Source: Devosia sp. (GTDB lineage: Bacteria; Pseudomonadota; Alphaproteobacteria; Rhizobiales; Devosiaceae). From it: a stretch of DNA of 39,584 nucleotides. Location of the stretch: the NCBI RefSeq assembly GCF_030689745.1, contig NZ_JAUYGL010000036.1:1-39584 (forward strand), written 5' to 3'. Both the position numbers and the translations under genes were made by a program. A model generated the notes under the pieces. It had not been told where the DNA came from, did not search any database, and worked only from the letters and a program-made list of their open reading frames with translations. Shown here piece after piece: positions 1-9,058 of the stretch (within the stretch, counting starts at the first letter, position 1; every line of letters starts with the position of its first letter).

Positions 1-531
1 GCCGGCCAGGCCACGTTTGCGGCCGCGGCACATCAGATTGGTCATGGCGCCGAGCGAGAGTTTTCTGGCCTCGTCGCTGACTTCACCACCAATAGCGGGG
101 GCAAATAGCTGGGCCTCATCGACGACGACAAGCACGGGATACCAGAAGTCGCGATCAGCATCGAACATGCCGCCGAGAAAGGCCGCGGCGGCGCGCATCT
201 GCTGCTCGACATCGAGCCCTTCGAGATTGAGCACGACGGAGACGCGATGCTGGCGCACGCGGGCGGCGATATTGGTGAGTTCGGCTTCGGTACGGGTGGC
301 ATCAATCACCAGATGGCCGAATTTTTCCGAAAGGGTGGTGAAATCCCCCTCGGGATCGATAATGCACTGCTGCACCCATGGCGCGGATTGTTCAAGCAGA
401 CGGCGCAGCAGGTGGGATTTGCCGGAGCCGGAATTGCCCTGGACCAGCAGTCGGGTAGCCAGCAATTCTTCGAGGTCGAGCGTGGCGGGCGTGGTGCCAG
501 CGCTCATGCCCATGTCGATTGCTACCTTCAT
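1..531 (-). CDS. HerA-like P-loop ATPase, 3' end missing
   Basis: The reading frame is open from the ATG at 531 to the window edge (177 codons), so only the N-terminal part is present. A GGAG element at 537-540 precedes the start. Residues 32-39 read GNSGSGKS, a Walker A P-loop. A run of hydrophobic residues ending in VDEAQ at 137-141 is a Walker B with catalytic Glu. This pairing, with a PEGDF segment at 60-64, is typical of HerA/FtsK-superfamily ATPases and DUF87-like ATP-binding proteins that act as hexameric DNA or protein pumps. The real partner (for example a NurA nuclease) cannot be seen. The gene is divergent from the ABC-F gene, separated by about 240 bp. Family assignment is fairly sure; specific function is unknown. 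Confidence 0.75.
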   Translation of the reverse strand, partial: MKVAIDMGMSAGTTPATLDLEELLATRLLVQGNSGSGKSHLLRRLLEQSAPWVQQCIIDPEGDFTTLSEKFGHLVIDATRTEAELTNIAARVRQHRVSVVLNLEGLDVEQQMRAAAAFLGGMFDADRDFWYPVLVVVDEAQLFAPAIGGEVSDEARKLSLGAMTNLMCRGRKRGLAG

Positions 532-774
532 CTGGTCTCCGGAGGGCGGCCAGTGCCTCATTCGATCGGGCGGCCGCAGGTTGGTCAAAGTGCTGGCCCG
601 TGCGTTAGCACATTGGCGGCCCGATTCGGGGCAGGTGCGCTGATCAAACCACAGCTTTGGATTTTGGGCGCCTGCACCGTTGTGCCGACTTGCGCGGACG
701 CGCCGTGGATGCTTAACCCAGCGCCATTCGTCAGCCGCACCATCGCGCGGCCGCCAGCCCAGGTCCATACAAGC

Positions 775-2397
775 ATGATTCGTCTCGAGAGCATTGGCAA
801 GCAGAACGGCAAGCAGATTGTCTTTATCGAGGCGTCGGCGGCGCTGCAGAAGGGCGAAAAGATCGGCCTGGTCGGGCCCAATGGTGCCGGCAAGACCACA
901 TTATTCCGCATGATCACAGGCGAAGAGCAGCCTGACGAAGGCCAGGTCTCGGTGGATCGTGGCATCCAGATTGGCTATTTCAGCCAGGATGTCGGCGAGA
1001 TGGCCGGCCGCAGCGTGGTCGCCGAAACCATGAATGGCGCTGGCCCGGTCAGCGAGTTGATGGCCGAAATGCGGGTGCTGGAAGCCGATATGGGCGATCC
1101 GGACAAGGCCGACGAGATGGACGCCATTATCGAGCGCTATGGCGAGGTGCAGGCTCGCTTCGAGGAGTTGGACGGCTATTCGCTGGACGGCCGGGCGCGC
1201 GAAGTGCTGGACGGGCTGGGGTTCAGCCAGGAAATGATGGATGGCGATGTCGGCGCGCTGTCGGGCGGCTGGAAGATGCGGGTGGCGCTGGCCCGCATTC
1301 TGCTGATGCGGCCGGACGCGCTGCTGCTGGACGAACCGAGCAACCATCTTGATCTGGAAAGCCTGATCTGGCTCGAGGCGTTCCTCAAGAATTACAGCGG
1401 TGCCCTGCTGATGACCAGCCATGACCGCGAGTTCATGAACCGCATCGTCAACAAGATCGTCGAGATCGATGCCGGGTCGCTGACAACCTATACGGGCGAT
1501 TACGAATTCTACCAGCAGCAACGGGCGATTGCCGAGAAAAACCAACAGGCACAGTTCGACCGGCAGCAGGCCATGCTGGCCAAGGAAATTGCCTTTATCG
1601 ACCGCTTCAAGGCGCGGGCCAGCCATGCGGCGCAGGTGCAGAGCCGGGTGAAAAAGCTCGACAAGATCGACAAGGTGGAGCCGCCCAAGCGGCGGCAGAC
1701 CGTGGCGTTCGAGTTCCGCCCGGCGCCACGCTCGGGCGACGACGTGGTGGTGATCAAGAGTGTGGACAAGGCCTATGGCAGCCGGAGCATCTATGATGGC
1801 CTCGACTTCCACGTCCGCCGCAAGGAGCGCTGGTGCATCATGGGCGTCAATGGCGCCGGCAAGTCGACACTGCTCAAGCTGGTGGCCGGGGAATCCAAGC
1901 CCGATAATGGCACGGTAGCGGTCGGCGCCAGCGTGAAGATGGGGTACTTTGCCCAGCACGCCATGGATGTGCTCGATGGCGACCGGACGGTGTTCCAGAG
2001 TCTGGAAGACCATTTTCCGCAGGCCGGACAGGGGCCGTTGCGGGCGTTGGCGGGCGCGTTCGGGTTCTCAGGCGACGAGATGGAAAAGAAGTGCCGGGTG
2101 CTGTCGGGCGGCGAAAAGGCCCGGCTGGTGATGGCGCTGATGCTGTTTGATCCGCCCAATTTCCTCGTGCTGGACGAGCCGACCAACCATCTCGACATTG
2201 CCACCAAGGAAATGCTGATCCAGGCGCTCAGCAGTTTCGAGGGCACCATGCTGTTTGTCAGCCATGACCGCCATTTCCTGGCGGCGCTATCCAACCGGGT
2301 GCTGGAGCTGACGCCCGAGGGCGTGCATGTCTATGGCGGCGGCTATACCGAATATGTGCAGAGCACGGGTCAGGAAGCGCCGGGGCTGCGGAGCTAG
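775..2397 (+). CDS. ABC-F family ATP-binding protein (YheS/Uup-like)
   Basis: A soluble protein of 540 residues with two tandem ABC ATPase domains and no membrane segments, the layout of ABC-F proteins that act on ribosomes rather than as transporters. The first P-loop is GPNGAGKT at residues 34-41, followed by an LSGGWKMR signature and a DEPSNHLD Walker B. The second P-loop is GVNGAGKS at 357-364, followed by LSGGEKAR and DEPTNHLD. A charged linker rich in K, R and Q joins the domains, as in the P-site tRNA interaction motif of the family. The linker and signatures recall E. coli YheS. The frame extends far upstream, but MIRLESIG at 775 is the natural start because the ABC fold begins there; an ATG at 709 is a less likely alternative. 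It stands alone as a transcription unit. Involvement in translation is inferred from the family. Confidence 0.9.
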   Translation: MIRLESIGKQNGKQIVFIEASAALQKGEKIGLVGPNGAGKTTLFRMITGEEQPDEGQVSVDRGIQIGYFSQDVGEMAGRSVVAETMNGAGPVSELMAEMRVLEADMGDPDKADEMDAIIERYGEVQARFEELDGYSLDGRAREVLDGLGFSQEMMDGDVGALSGGWKMRVALARILLMRPDALLLDEPSNHLDLESLIWLEAFLKNYSGALLMTSHDREFMNRIVNKIVEIDAGSLTTYTGDYEFYQQQRAIAEKNQQAQFDRQQAMLAKEIAFIDRFKARASHAAQVQSRVKKLDKIDKVEPPKRRQTVAFEFRPAPRSGDDVVVIKSVDKAYGSRSIYDGLDFHVRRKERWCIMGVNGAGKSTLLKLVAGESKPDNGTVAVGASVKMGYFAQHAMDVLDGDRTVFQSLEDHFPQAGQGPLRALAGAFGFSGDEMEKKCRVLSGGEKARLVMALMLFDPPNFLVLDEPTNHLDIATKEMLIQALSSFEGTMLFVSHDRHFLAALSNRVLELTPEGVHVYGGGYTEYVQSTGQEAPGLRS

Positions 2398-2595
2398 GTT
2401 TTTTTGGCGCTGGCGTGCTGGGCCATCCCGACTTGACCAGTGCACCACGGGTGCGATGTCGACCTGTAGCGATTGCGGTGAGGCGGCTCTGCTTTGGTCA
2501 ATCCAACATTGACACCAGCGGTCATATGGCCGATCTTGTATGGAAGATGTAACGAGCCGGTTCGGCTTTTTTCCAGCAGCAAGAATTAGCAGTAT
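2398..2595. other. Intergenic regulatory region before the Gfo/Idh gene
   Basis: A 198-bp non-coding stretch with several small inverted repeats: GCACC-ACG-GGTGC near 2443-2455, GTCAAT-CCAAC-ATTGAC at 2497-2513, and ATCTT-N6-AAGAT at 2533-2548. The TTGACA at 2509-2514 could be a -35 box, but no convincing -10 box at proper spacing was found. No terminator with a clean U-tract follows the ABC-F gene. Confidence 0.5.
2533..2548. promoter_or_regulatory. Candidate GntR (FadR-subfamily) operator
   Basis: The sequence ATCTTGTATGGAAGAT is an imperfect palindrome. It differs at two positions from ATCTTGTATACAAGAT, the symmetric form of the TTGTATACAA-type operators known for some FadR-subfamily GntR regulators such as VanR. 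It lies 47 bp before the Gfo/Idh start, and an FCD-type GntR gene follows that dehydrogenase. Binding is inferred only. Confidence 0.4.
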
Positions 2596-3897
2596 ATGAC
2601 CAAGAAATTCGCCATTGTCGGGACTGGTGGCCGCCATCAGATGTTCCGTGACGCGGTTGCCATCACCCATGCCGAGAGCGCCGAACTGGTCGCCTTGTGC
2701 GACGTCAACCAGAGCCGGCTGGCACTATCGGCGCACAAGGTGCCCGACAGGACCGGCAATGGCATTGCCACTTATCTGGCCGAAGATTTCGACACCATGC
2801 TGGCCGAGCAGGACCCCGATACGGTGATCGTGACGGTGCCCGATTATCTGCATGACGAATATATCGTGCGGGCGCTCGAGGCCGGCCGCAATGTGATGAC
2901 CGAAAAGCCGATGACCATCGATGTGGCCCGGCTCAAGCGCATTCTCGACGCGCAGCGGGCCAGCGGCAAGAAGGTCACCGTCACCTTCAACTATCGTTAT
3001 TCGCCGGCCCGCACCCAGCTCAAGGACATCTTGCAGAGCGGGGTGATCGGCGAGATCACTGCGGTGGACTTCCGCTGGTATCTCGACCGGGTGCATGGCG
3101 CCGACTATTTCCGCCGCTGGCACCGCTACAAGGACAAGTCCGGCGGCCTGCTGGTGCACAAGTCGACCCACCATTTCGATCTGCTGAACTGGTGGGTGGG
3201 CTCAACGCCCAAGAGCGTCTCGGCCATCGGCAAGCGCGATTTCTATACCCCGGAAATGGCAATCCAGCTGGGGCTGGAAGGCCATGGCGAGCGTTGTCAC
3301 ACCTGTCCGGTGGCGGACAAATGCGCCTTCCGCATGGATCTGGAGGCCGACGAGGCGCTCAAGGAGCTCTATCTCGACGCCGAGGAGGATGACGGCTACT
3401 GGCGCGACAAATGCGTGTTTGCCGCCGACATCACCATCGAGGACACCATGCAGGTGCAGGCGCAATATGCTTCGGGCGCCTCGCTGAACTATACGCTGGT
3501 GGCCTATTCGCCCTGGGAGGGGCTGGAAGTGAAGTTCCACGGCACCAAGGGCGAACTGACGCACAAGCATATCGAAGTGCATGGCGTGTTTGCCGGTGGC
3601 CATCGCGAGCGCGACGAGACCGAGGCGATGTTCACCGAATTGCATGTCGCCGGCGGATTGCCGCAGAAGATCGAGGTGTGGACCGGCAAGGGCAGCCATG
3701 GCGGCGCCGACCCGATCATGCTGGGCTATCTGTTTGATCCGGACAATATGGAAGCGGATAAATATGGCCGTGCCTCCGACCAGATAGCGGGCGCCTGGTC
3801 GATCCTGACCGGCATCGCCGCCAATCAGTCGATTGCCCAGAATGGCGCGCGGGTGTTTGTCGATGCCATGCTTGCCGAGGCGGGAATCGTGCTTTAG
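2596..3897 (+). CDS. Gfo/Idh/MocA-family oxidoreductase with cysteine cluster
   Basis: This 433-residue protein has an N-terminal Rossmann fold starting at residue 4 with a GTGGRH glycine loop and the family EKPM motif near residue 100, so it is an NAD(P)-dependent dehydrogenase acting on a sugar, inositol or similar polyol. A C-terminal alpha/beta domain holds the substrate. It is longer than most relatives because of an insertion near residues 230-275 with Cys234, Cys237, Cys243 and Cys273, spaced like a metal site. This insertion occurs in a recognised subgroup of roughly 430-residue relatives. The start ATG has only a weak purine-rich leader. A GntR regulator follows about 100 bp downstream and an aldo/keto reductase after that, which suggests a small regulated carbohydrate-catabolic group. 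Substrate unknown. Confidence 0.88.
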   Translation: MTKKFAIVGTGGRHQMFRDAVAITHAESAELVALCDVNQSRLALSAHKVPDRTGNGIATYLAEDFDTMLAEQDPDTVIVTVPDYLHDEYIVRALEAGRNVMTEKPMTIDVARLKRILDAQRASGKKVTVTFNYRYSPARTQLKDILQSGVIGEITAVDFRWYLDRVHGADYFRRWHRYKDKSGGLLVHKSTHHFDLLNWWVGSTPKSVSAIGKRDFYTPEMAIQLGLEGHGERCHTCPVADKCAFRMDLEADEALKELYLDAEEDDGYWRDKCVFAADITIEDTMQVQAQYASGASLNYTLVAYSPWEGLEVKFHGTKGELTHKHIEVHGVFAGGHRERDETEAMFTELHVAGGLPQKIEVWTGKGSHGGADPIMLGYLFDPDNMEADKYGRASDQIAGAWSILTGIAANQSIAQNGARVFVDAMLAEAGIVL

Positions 3898-3971
3898 CCA
3901 CAGCCCTGGGGGCCGCAAGCCCGCAGAAATCTGTGGATGGCACTCAGTCGGGGGGCGTAATCCCCCGCTTA

Positions 3972-3988
3972 TCCGGCCAATGGTCGGA
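3972..3988. repeat. Inverted repeat just before the gntR-type start
   Basis: TCCGGCC-AAT-GGTCGGA forms 7-base arms with one G/T mismatch (a G-U wobble in RNA) and a 3-base loop. It ends 14 bp before the ATG at 4003, next to the purine-rich ribosome binding site GGAAAGGG. It could be an autoregulatory operator or a translation-limiting hairpin. Confidence 0.4.
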
Positions 3989-4002
3989 AAGGGAAAACAA
4001 TA

Positions 4003-4680
4003 ATGGTGTCTGCCCAGGTGCTTGATGTGACCGAACAGACCATGGCGATGCGCGTGGTCAGCGCGCTGCGCGACGAGATTGTGACGATGGCGCTCAAGCC
4101 GGGCGACATCATCTCCGAGAGCGATATTGCCGGCCGCTACGGCGTGTCGCGCCAGCCGGTGCGCGAGGCATTTATCCGGCTGGCGCAGCAGGGACTGCTG
4201 ATGATCCGCCCCAAGCGGGCGACCGTGGTCAAGAAAATATCGCCCGAAGGGGTGCGGCAGTCGCGCTTTATCCGCGAGTCCATCGAGGTGGAGATCGTGC
4301 GGCGACTGGCCACCAATCCGGGCGATGCGGCCGATGTGCTCAAGGGGTTGATCGCCGATCAGGAAGAGGCGTCGGCCGCCAATGACAGCCGGCGCTTTCA
4401 TACGCTCGATGAACTGTTTCACCGCACCATGGCTCGCCTGGCGGGCGTGGAATATGCGTGGCAATTGATTGACGATCACAAGATGCAGCTCGACCGGGTG
4501 CGCTATCTGACGCTGGGGGCATCCTCGTCGCGGGTGGCCATTGACGAACACATGCTCATCACCAAGGCCGTCGCCGCGGGCGATGTGGCGGGTGCCGAAG
4601 CGGCGATGCGGGCGCATCTGGCACGGGCCGAGGTGCTGCTGGCTCAAACCATTGCCGAGCACCCGGAATATTTCGAGTAG
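4003..4680 (+). CDS. GntR-family transcriptional regulator, FCD (FadR) subfamily
   Basis: A 225-residue one-component regulator. Residues about 10-80 form the winged helix-turn-helix, with the recognisable SESDIAGRYGVSRQPVREA helix pair followed by the LIRP-like wing. The C-terminal helical FCD domain (about 90-220) contains the conserved acidic and histidine positions (FHTLDELFH, then DEHMLITKA and MRAHL) that usually bind a metal and a small organic acid. Such proteins repress neighbouring catabolic genes until the effector binds. The adjacent Gfo/Idh dehydrogenase is the likely target, and a palindrome resembling FadR-subfamily operators lies before that gene. A GGAAAGGG purine run upstream of the ATG serves as ribosome binding site. 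The effector cannot be predicted. Confidence 0.9.
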   Translation: MVSAQVLDVTEQTMAMRVVSALRDEIVTMALKPGDIISESDIAGRYGVSRQPVREAFIRLAQQGLLMIRPKRATVVKKISPEGVRQSRFIRESIEVEIVRRLATNPGDAADVLKGLIADQEEASAANDSRRFHTLDELFHRTMARLAGVEYAWQLIDDHKMQLDRVRYLTLGASSSRVAIDEHMLITKAVAAGDVAGAEAAMRAHLARAEVLLAQTIAEHPEYFE

Positions 4681-4874
4681 CGCCGACAGCGCGGCTTGAC
4701 CGGCGCAACCTGGCGCGTCAGGTTCGGGTCGTATGGGGCCACATGCGCTGCGCCGAAATCTGGCTGGCTGCGGATCGGTTGGCTATTCTGCACATTATCC
4801 AGGCGTGACGGGGCGTAAGGCGCCTGTCGACGCGGCCGATGCGCTGGACCAGCAAGCAACAAGGATTGTACGGC

Positions 4875-5849
4875 ATGAAGAAGCGGCGATTGGGCAAGAC
4901 GGGCTTTGAGGTTTCCGAAATCGGGCTGGGCTGCTGGCAGCTGGGCGGGGATTTCGGGCCGGTGGGTGACGACACCGCGACGGCTATTCTGGATGCGGCC
5001 AATGCGGCTGGCGTGACCTTCTGGGACACGGCGGACGTCTATGGCGACGGACTGAGCGAGAGCCGAATCGGCCGCCACGCCAAGGGCGCTGGCGTGCATG
5101 TTGCGACCAAATTGGGCCGCGGCTCCGGGCTCTATCCCGACCATTATTCCAAGGACGGGATTCGCAGGAGCCTGGAAGGCTCGGCTGAGCGGCTGGGTGT
5201 GACGGCGCTCGACCTGGCGCAACTGCATTGCGTGCCGACGGCCGTGCTGCAGGACGGCGCCATCTTTGGCTGGATGGATGAGCTGAAGGCCGAAGGGCTG
5301 ATCCGCCATTGGGGCGCCAGTGTGGAAACCATCGAAGAAGGGCTGCTGTGCCTGGAGCAGCCCGGGTTGGCGACGCTGCAGATCATTTTCAACCTGTTCC
5401 GGCAGGACGCGGCCGAGGCGCTGCTGCCCATGGCAGCGGAAAAAGATGTCGGCATTATCGTGCGCCTGCCGCTGGCCAGCGGATTGCTCAGCGGCAAGTA
5501 CGACAAGGATACGCGCTTCGATGCGACCGACCATCGCAATTACAATGCCGACGGGCAGGCATTTTCGGTGGGCGAGACGTTTGGCGGCATCGAGTTAGCG
5601 CGCGGCATTGAACTGGTGAACGAGCTCAGGGGGCTGGCGCCGAGCGGCATGCCGATGAGCCAGTTCGCCCTGCGCTGGATTCTGGACCACCCGCAGGTGT
5701 CGAGCGTCATTGCCGGGGTGAGCAAGCCGGAACAGCTGGCCGACAATGTCGCCGCCAGCGAGCAGAACAGCCTGTTCCCGGCGCTGATGGGGCAGTTGAT
5801 GGCGTGGTATAAAAAGGAAGTGAAGCCGGAAATCCGCGGCGGGGTGTGA
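4875..5849 (+). CDS. Aldo/keto reductase
   Basis: A 324-residue NADPH-dependent oxidoreductase of the aldo/keto reductase family with a TIM-barrel fold. The catalytic tetrad is visible as Asp51 and Tyr56 (DTADVYG), Lys79 (ATKLG) and His118 (QLHC). The MKKRRLGKTGFEVSEIGLG opening is the family's usual N-terminus, so the ATG at 4875 is chosen over the in-frame ATG at 4839. An AAGGA at 4861-4865 supports it. It follows the GntR gene by about 190 bp on the same strand and may join the Gfo/Idh dehydrogenase in converting a sugar or sugar acid. The cofactor-binding end (SVIAGVSKPEQLADN) is intact, so the gene looks complete. The physiological substrate is unknown. Confidence 0.92.
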   Translation: MKKRRLGKTGFEVSEIGLGCWQLGGDFGPVGDDTATAILDAANAAGVTFWDTADVYGDGLSESRIGRHAKGAGVHVATKLGRGSGLYPDHYSKDGIRRSLEGSAERLGVTALDLAQLHCVPTAVLQDGAIFGWMDELKAEGLIRHWGASVETIEEGLLCLEQPGLATLQIIFNLFRQDAAEALLPMAAEKDVGIIVRLPLASGLLSGKYDKDTRFDATDHRNYNADGQAFSVGETFGGIELARGIELVNELRGLAPSGMPMSQFALRWILDHPQVSSVIAGVSKPEQLADNVAASEQNSLFPALMGQLMAWYKKEVKPEIRGGV

Positions 5850-6002
5850 GGCTGAATTCTGGGTGAGCAGCGATGTCAGCTGCGAACCTGCCCTCGGTTT
5901 CGGCCACTCTCGCAACGAGTTCCGTGCCCAAGTGTCAAGCCGGCGGGTGATGCGTGGTGAAGGCAAATGTCTGTGACCGCCAGGGGCGATCATCACCAAT
6001 GG

Positions 6003-6048
6003 GCCCAACGCCCCCTAGCGCACCCAGCTGCGCGTCCCTACGTTGGGC
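6003..6048. repeat. Spaced 8-bp inverted repeat before the M16C peptidase gene
   Basis: GCCCAACG at 6003-6010 and CGTTGGGC at 6041-6048 are perfect inverted copies separated by 30 bp, ending 29 bp before the peptidase ATG. They could pair in the leader RNA or mark a two-site operator. No function is known. Confidence 0.35.
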
Positions 6049-6077
6049 GCAACAACAAAACACTGCCGAGTATTGTC

Positions 6078-8987
6078 ATGAGCTATCACGAAGCCTTCGA
6101 ACTGATCCGCGACGAGCATATCGCGGAGGCCAATTCGCGGGCGCAGTTGTTCCGCCACAAAAAGACCGGGGCGGAGGTGCTCAGCCTGATCAATGACGAC
6201 GAGAACAAGGTGTTTGGCATCACCTTCAAGACGCCGCCGACCGATTCCACCGGCATTGCCCATATCCTTGAGCATTCAGTGCTGTGCGGCAGCCGGAAAT
6301 ACCCGGTCAGGAAGCCGTTTGTGGAGCTGATCAAGGGAAGCCTGAACACGTTCCTCAACGCCATGACCTTCCCGGACAAGACCGCCTATCCGGTGGCCAG
6401 CCAGAATTTGAAAGATTTCTACAATCTGGTGGATGTGTATCTGGACGCGGTATTTTTTCCGCTGCTGACCGAAGAGACCTTTCTGCAGGAAGGCTGGCAT
6501 TACGAGCTTGAGGATACCAGTGCGCCGCTCGTCTACAAGGGCGTGGTGTTCAACGAGATGAAGGGGGTGTTTTCCTCGCCCGACGCGGTGATGCGCGACA
6601 TTGCACAGCGCTCGCTTTATCCCGACGTTACCTATGGCAAGAGCTCGGGCGGCGATCCCAAGGCCATTCCCGACCTGACCTACAAACAGTTCCGGGATTT
6701 TCACGCCAAGTATTACCACCCGTCCAACACAAGGGCGTTCTTTTCCGGCGATGACGATGCTGGCGAGCGGCTGGCGATTCTGGACGCCTATTTTTCCCAG
6801 TTCGAGCGGGCGCCGGTGGATGCCGAGGTCAAGCTGCAGCCGCGCTTCAACGCGCCGCGGCAGATCGAGGCCAGCTATGCAGGCACCAGAGAAGTGGGCA
6901 AGGCGCGCGACGGCATGGTATCGGTGAACTGGCTGATTGATCCGCCGGCCGACCGTACCGAGGCGCTGAGCAATGGCATGCTGAGCTATCTGCTGGCCGG
7001 CAATCCGGCGGCGCCACTGCGCAAGGCGTTGACCGAGAGCGGGCTGGGTGAAGGCATGACCGGGGGCGGCATTGGCAATGGCCTGCGCCAGCCCATGGCC
7101 AGCTTTGGTATGAAGGGGATCGACCCGACCGAGGCTGGCAAGGTGGAAGCGCTGATCCTCAATACTCTCGAAGAGATTGCCGAAACCGGCTTTTCATCCG
7201 AACAGCTCGAAGCGGCGGCCAATACGTTCGAGTTCTCGCTGCGCGAGAACAATACCGGCTCCTATCCACGCGGCATGGTCTACATGTTCAACGCGCTGGG
7301 CAGCTGGCTGCATGAGGGCGACCCGATCGCGCCGCTGGCCTTTGAGGAGGCGCTGAGTGCGCTCAAGGACAAGGCCGCGCAGGGGCACTTTGCCAGGGAA
7401 ATCCGTCGGTTGTTCCTCGACAATACCCACCGTACCACGGTGACCCTGCGCGCCGACCCTGAACAGGGCGCGCGCGAAGCGGCTGATGAAGCAGGCATTC
7501 TGGCCAAGGTGCGGCAGGGATTTGATGCCGAGGCGCTGGCGGCCACCAAGGCCGAGACCGATCGGCTGAAGGCACTGCAGGAAACGGTGGATGATCCGGC
7601 GCTGCTGGCCAAAATACCGACGCTGACTTTGGCCGACCTGCCGCGCGAGAGCCGCACCGTGCCGATCGATATCGGTACGCTGGCCGATACCCGGTTATTC
7701 TACCATGACCTGCCGACGCTGGGGATCGTCTATCTCGATCTGGGGTTTGACCTGCATGTGCTGGACAAGGGCCTGCTGCCCTATCTGCCGCTGTTCGGCC
7801 GGGCGCTGCTGCAGACCGGCACCAGCAAGGAAGATTTTGTCAGCCTGACGCAGCGCATTGGTCGCTCGACCGGCGGGATTGCCCAGCACCGCGGGCTGTC
7901 TTCGCGCCAGGGCGACAATGGCAGTGCCGCCTGGTTCTTCCTGTCGGGCAAGGCCGTGCCGGACAAGATCGCGGAAATGCTGGCGATCATGGGCGACCTG
8001 CTGGGCGATGCCCGGCTGGATAATCGCGCCCGCTTCAAGCAGCTGGCGCTGGAGGAGAAGGCCGGCTTTGAAGCGCGGATGATCCCTTCGGGCAATGCAA
8101 TGGTTGATACGCGGCTGAAGTCGAGCCTGACCGAAGCGAGCTGGATTGGCGAACAGATGGGCGGGGTGAGCTATCTGCAGTTCCTGCGCGAACTGGTGGC
8201 GCGGATTGACAGTGATTGGGATAGCGTGGAAGCGGCGCTGAAACGCATTCGCGACACGCTGTTCAATCGCGGTCGCATGGTGGTCAATGTGACCGCCGAT
8301 GGCTCGCTGTGGAACCGGGCCAAGGGCGAGATCGAGGGTTTTCTCAAGACCCTGCCCGACGCCAAGCATGATTTTGCTGACTGGAATGTGGATTTTGCGC
8401 CGAAGTCTGAAGGGCTGATCATTCCGGCGCAGGTCAATTATGTCGGCAAGGGCGCCAATCTGAAAGCGTTGGGGTTTGCGCTGACCGGCGCTTCAAGCGT
8501 GGTGCTGAAGTTCCTCAACACCACCTATCTGTGGGACAAGATCCGTGTCCAGGGCGGGGCCTATGGCGGCTCGGCCCGGTTCGACCTGACGAGCGGCAAT
8601 TTCAGCTTTCTGAGCTATCGTGACCCCAATCTGCTCAAGACGCTGGACGCCTATGACGGGGCGAGCAAGGCGCTGCACGCGGCGATTGGCGCCAATGATC
8701 TGACGCGCTCGATCATCGGGGTGATCGGCGATGTCGATGGTTATGAATTCCCCGATGCCAAGGGCTATTCTTCGATGTGGCGGCAGCTGACCGGCACGAC
8801 TGATGCGCTACGCCAGCAGCGGCGCGATGAAATTCTTGGCACGACCGCCACGGACTTCAGGCGCATGGCGGAAGCGGTGGAGGCGGTGGCGCGGCACGGA
8901 CATGTCGTGGTGCTCGGTGGCGAGGCGGCGATCGCTGCAGCAAACGAGAAGCGGCCGGGACTGCTCGCAGTCAGCAAGGTGATCTAG
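6078..8987 (+). CDS. M16C insulinase-family zinc metallopeptidase (PreP-like)
   Basis: This 969-residue protein has the length of the M16C family (presequence protease, Cym1), which folds into a closed chamber of two homologous halves and degrades short unstructured peptides. The inverted zinc motif HILEH lies at residues 62-66, in the family context GIAHILEHSVLCGSRKYP. The distal glutamate region (VFNEMKGVFSSPD) follows at the expected distance. The C-terminal half contains the GGAYGGSARFD segment that resembles the conserved substrate-binding Arg/Tyr region. No signal peptide is seen, so it is probably cytoplasmic. The open frame extends upstream to 5967, but MSYHEAFEL at 6078 fits the family N-terminus; its ribosome binding site is weak. 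It appears to be a single-gene unit. Confidence 0.93.
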   Translation: MSYHEAFELIRDEHIAEANSRAQLFRHKKTGAEVLSLINDDENKVFGITFKTPPTDSTGIAHILEHSVLCGSRKYPVRKPFVELIKGSLNTFLNAMTFPDKTAYPVASQNLKDFYNLVDVYLDAVFFPLLTEETFLQEGWHYELEDTSAPLVYKGVVFNEMKGVFSSPDAVMRDIAQRSLYPDVTYGKSSGGDPKAIPDLTYKQFRDFHAKYYHPSNTRAFFSGDDDAGERLAILDAYFSQFERAPVDAEVKLQPRFNAPRQIEASYAGTREVGKARDGMVSVNWLIDPPADRTEALSNGMLSYLLAGNPAAPLRKALTESGLGEGMTGGGIGNGLRQPMASFGMKGIDPTEAGKVEALILNTLEEIAETGFSSEQLEAAANTFEFSLRENNTGSYPRGMVYMFNALGSWLHEGDPIAPLAFEEALSALKDKAAQGHFAREIRRLFLDNTHRTTVTLRADPEQGAREAADEAGILAKVRQGFDAEALAATKAETDRLKALQETVDDPALLAKIPTLTLADLPRESRTVPIDIGTLADTRLFYHDLPTLGIVYLDLGFDLHVLDKGLLPYLPLFGRALLQTGTSKEDFVSLTQRIGRSTGGIAQHRGLSSRQGDNGSAAWFFLSGKAVPDKIAEMLAIMGDLLGDARLDNRARFKQLALEEKAGFEARMIPSGNAMVDTRLKSSLTEASWIGEQMGGVSYLQFLRELVARIDSDWDSVEAALKRIRDTLFNRGRMVVNVTADGSLWNRAKGEIEGFLKTLPDAKHDFADWNVDFAPKSEGLIIPAQVNYVGKGANLKALGFALTGASSVVLKFLNTTYLWDKIRVQGGAYGGSARFDLTSGNFSFLSYRDPNLLKTLDAYDGASKALHAAIGANDLTRSIIGVIGDVDGYEFPDAKGYSSMWRQLTGTTDALRQQRRDEILGTTATDFRRMAEAVEAVARHGHVVVLGGEAAIAAANEKRPGLLAVSKVI

Positions 8988-9058
8988 CGTCCGGCCAAGG
9001 CACGCGCGGAACGCGGTGCATCCGGCAGGCGTTACTATCGCAAAGGAGCGCTTTGTGA

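Noticed and set aside
17..643. Plus-strand open frame at the left edge
   Set aside because: The opposite strand carries a clear P-loop ATPase with Walker A and B motifs over the same bases.
5967..6077. N-terminal extension of the M16C peptidase
   Set aside because: The extra residues do not resemble the family N-terminus and include the leader inverted repeat; MSYHEAFEL is the better start.
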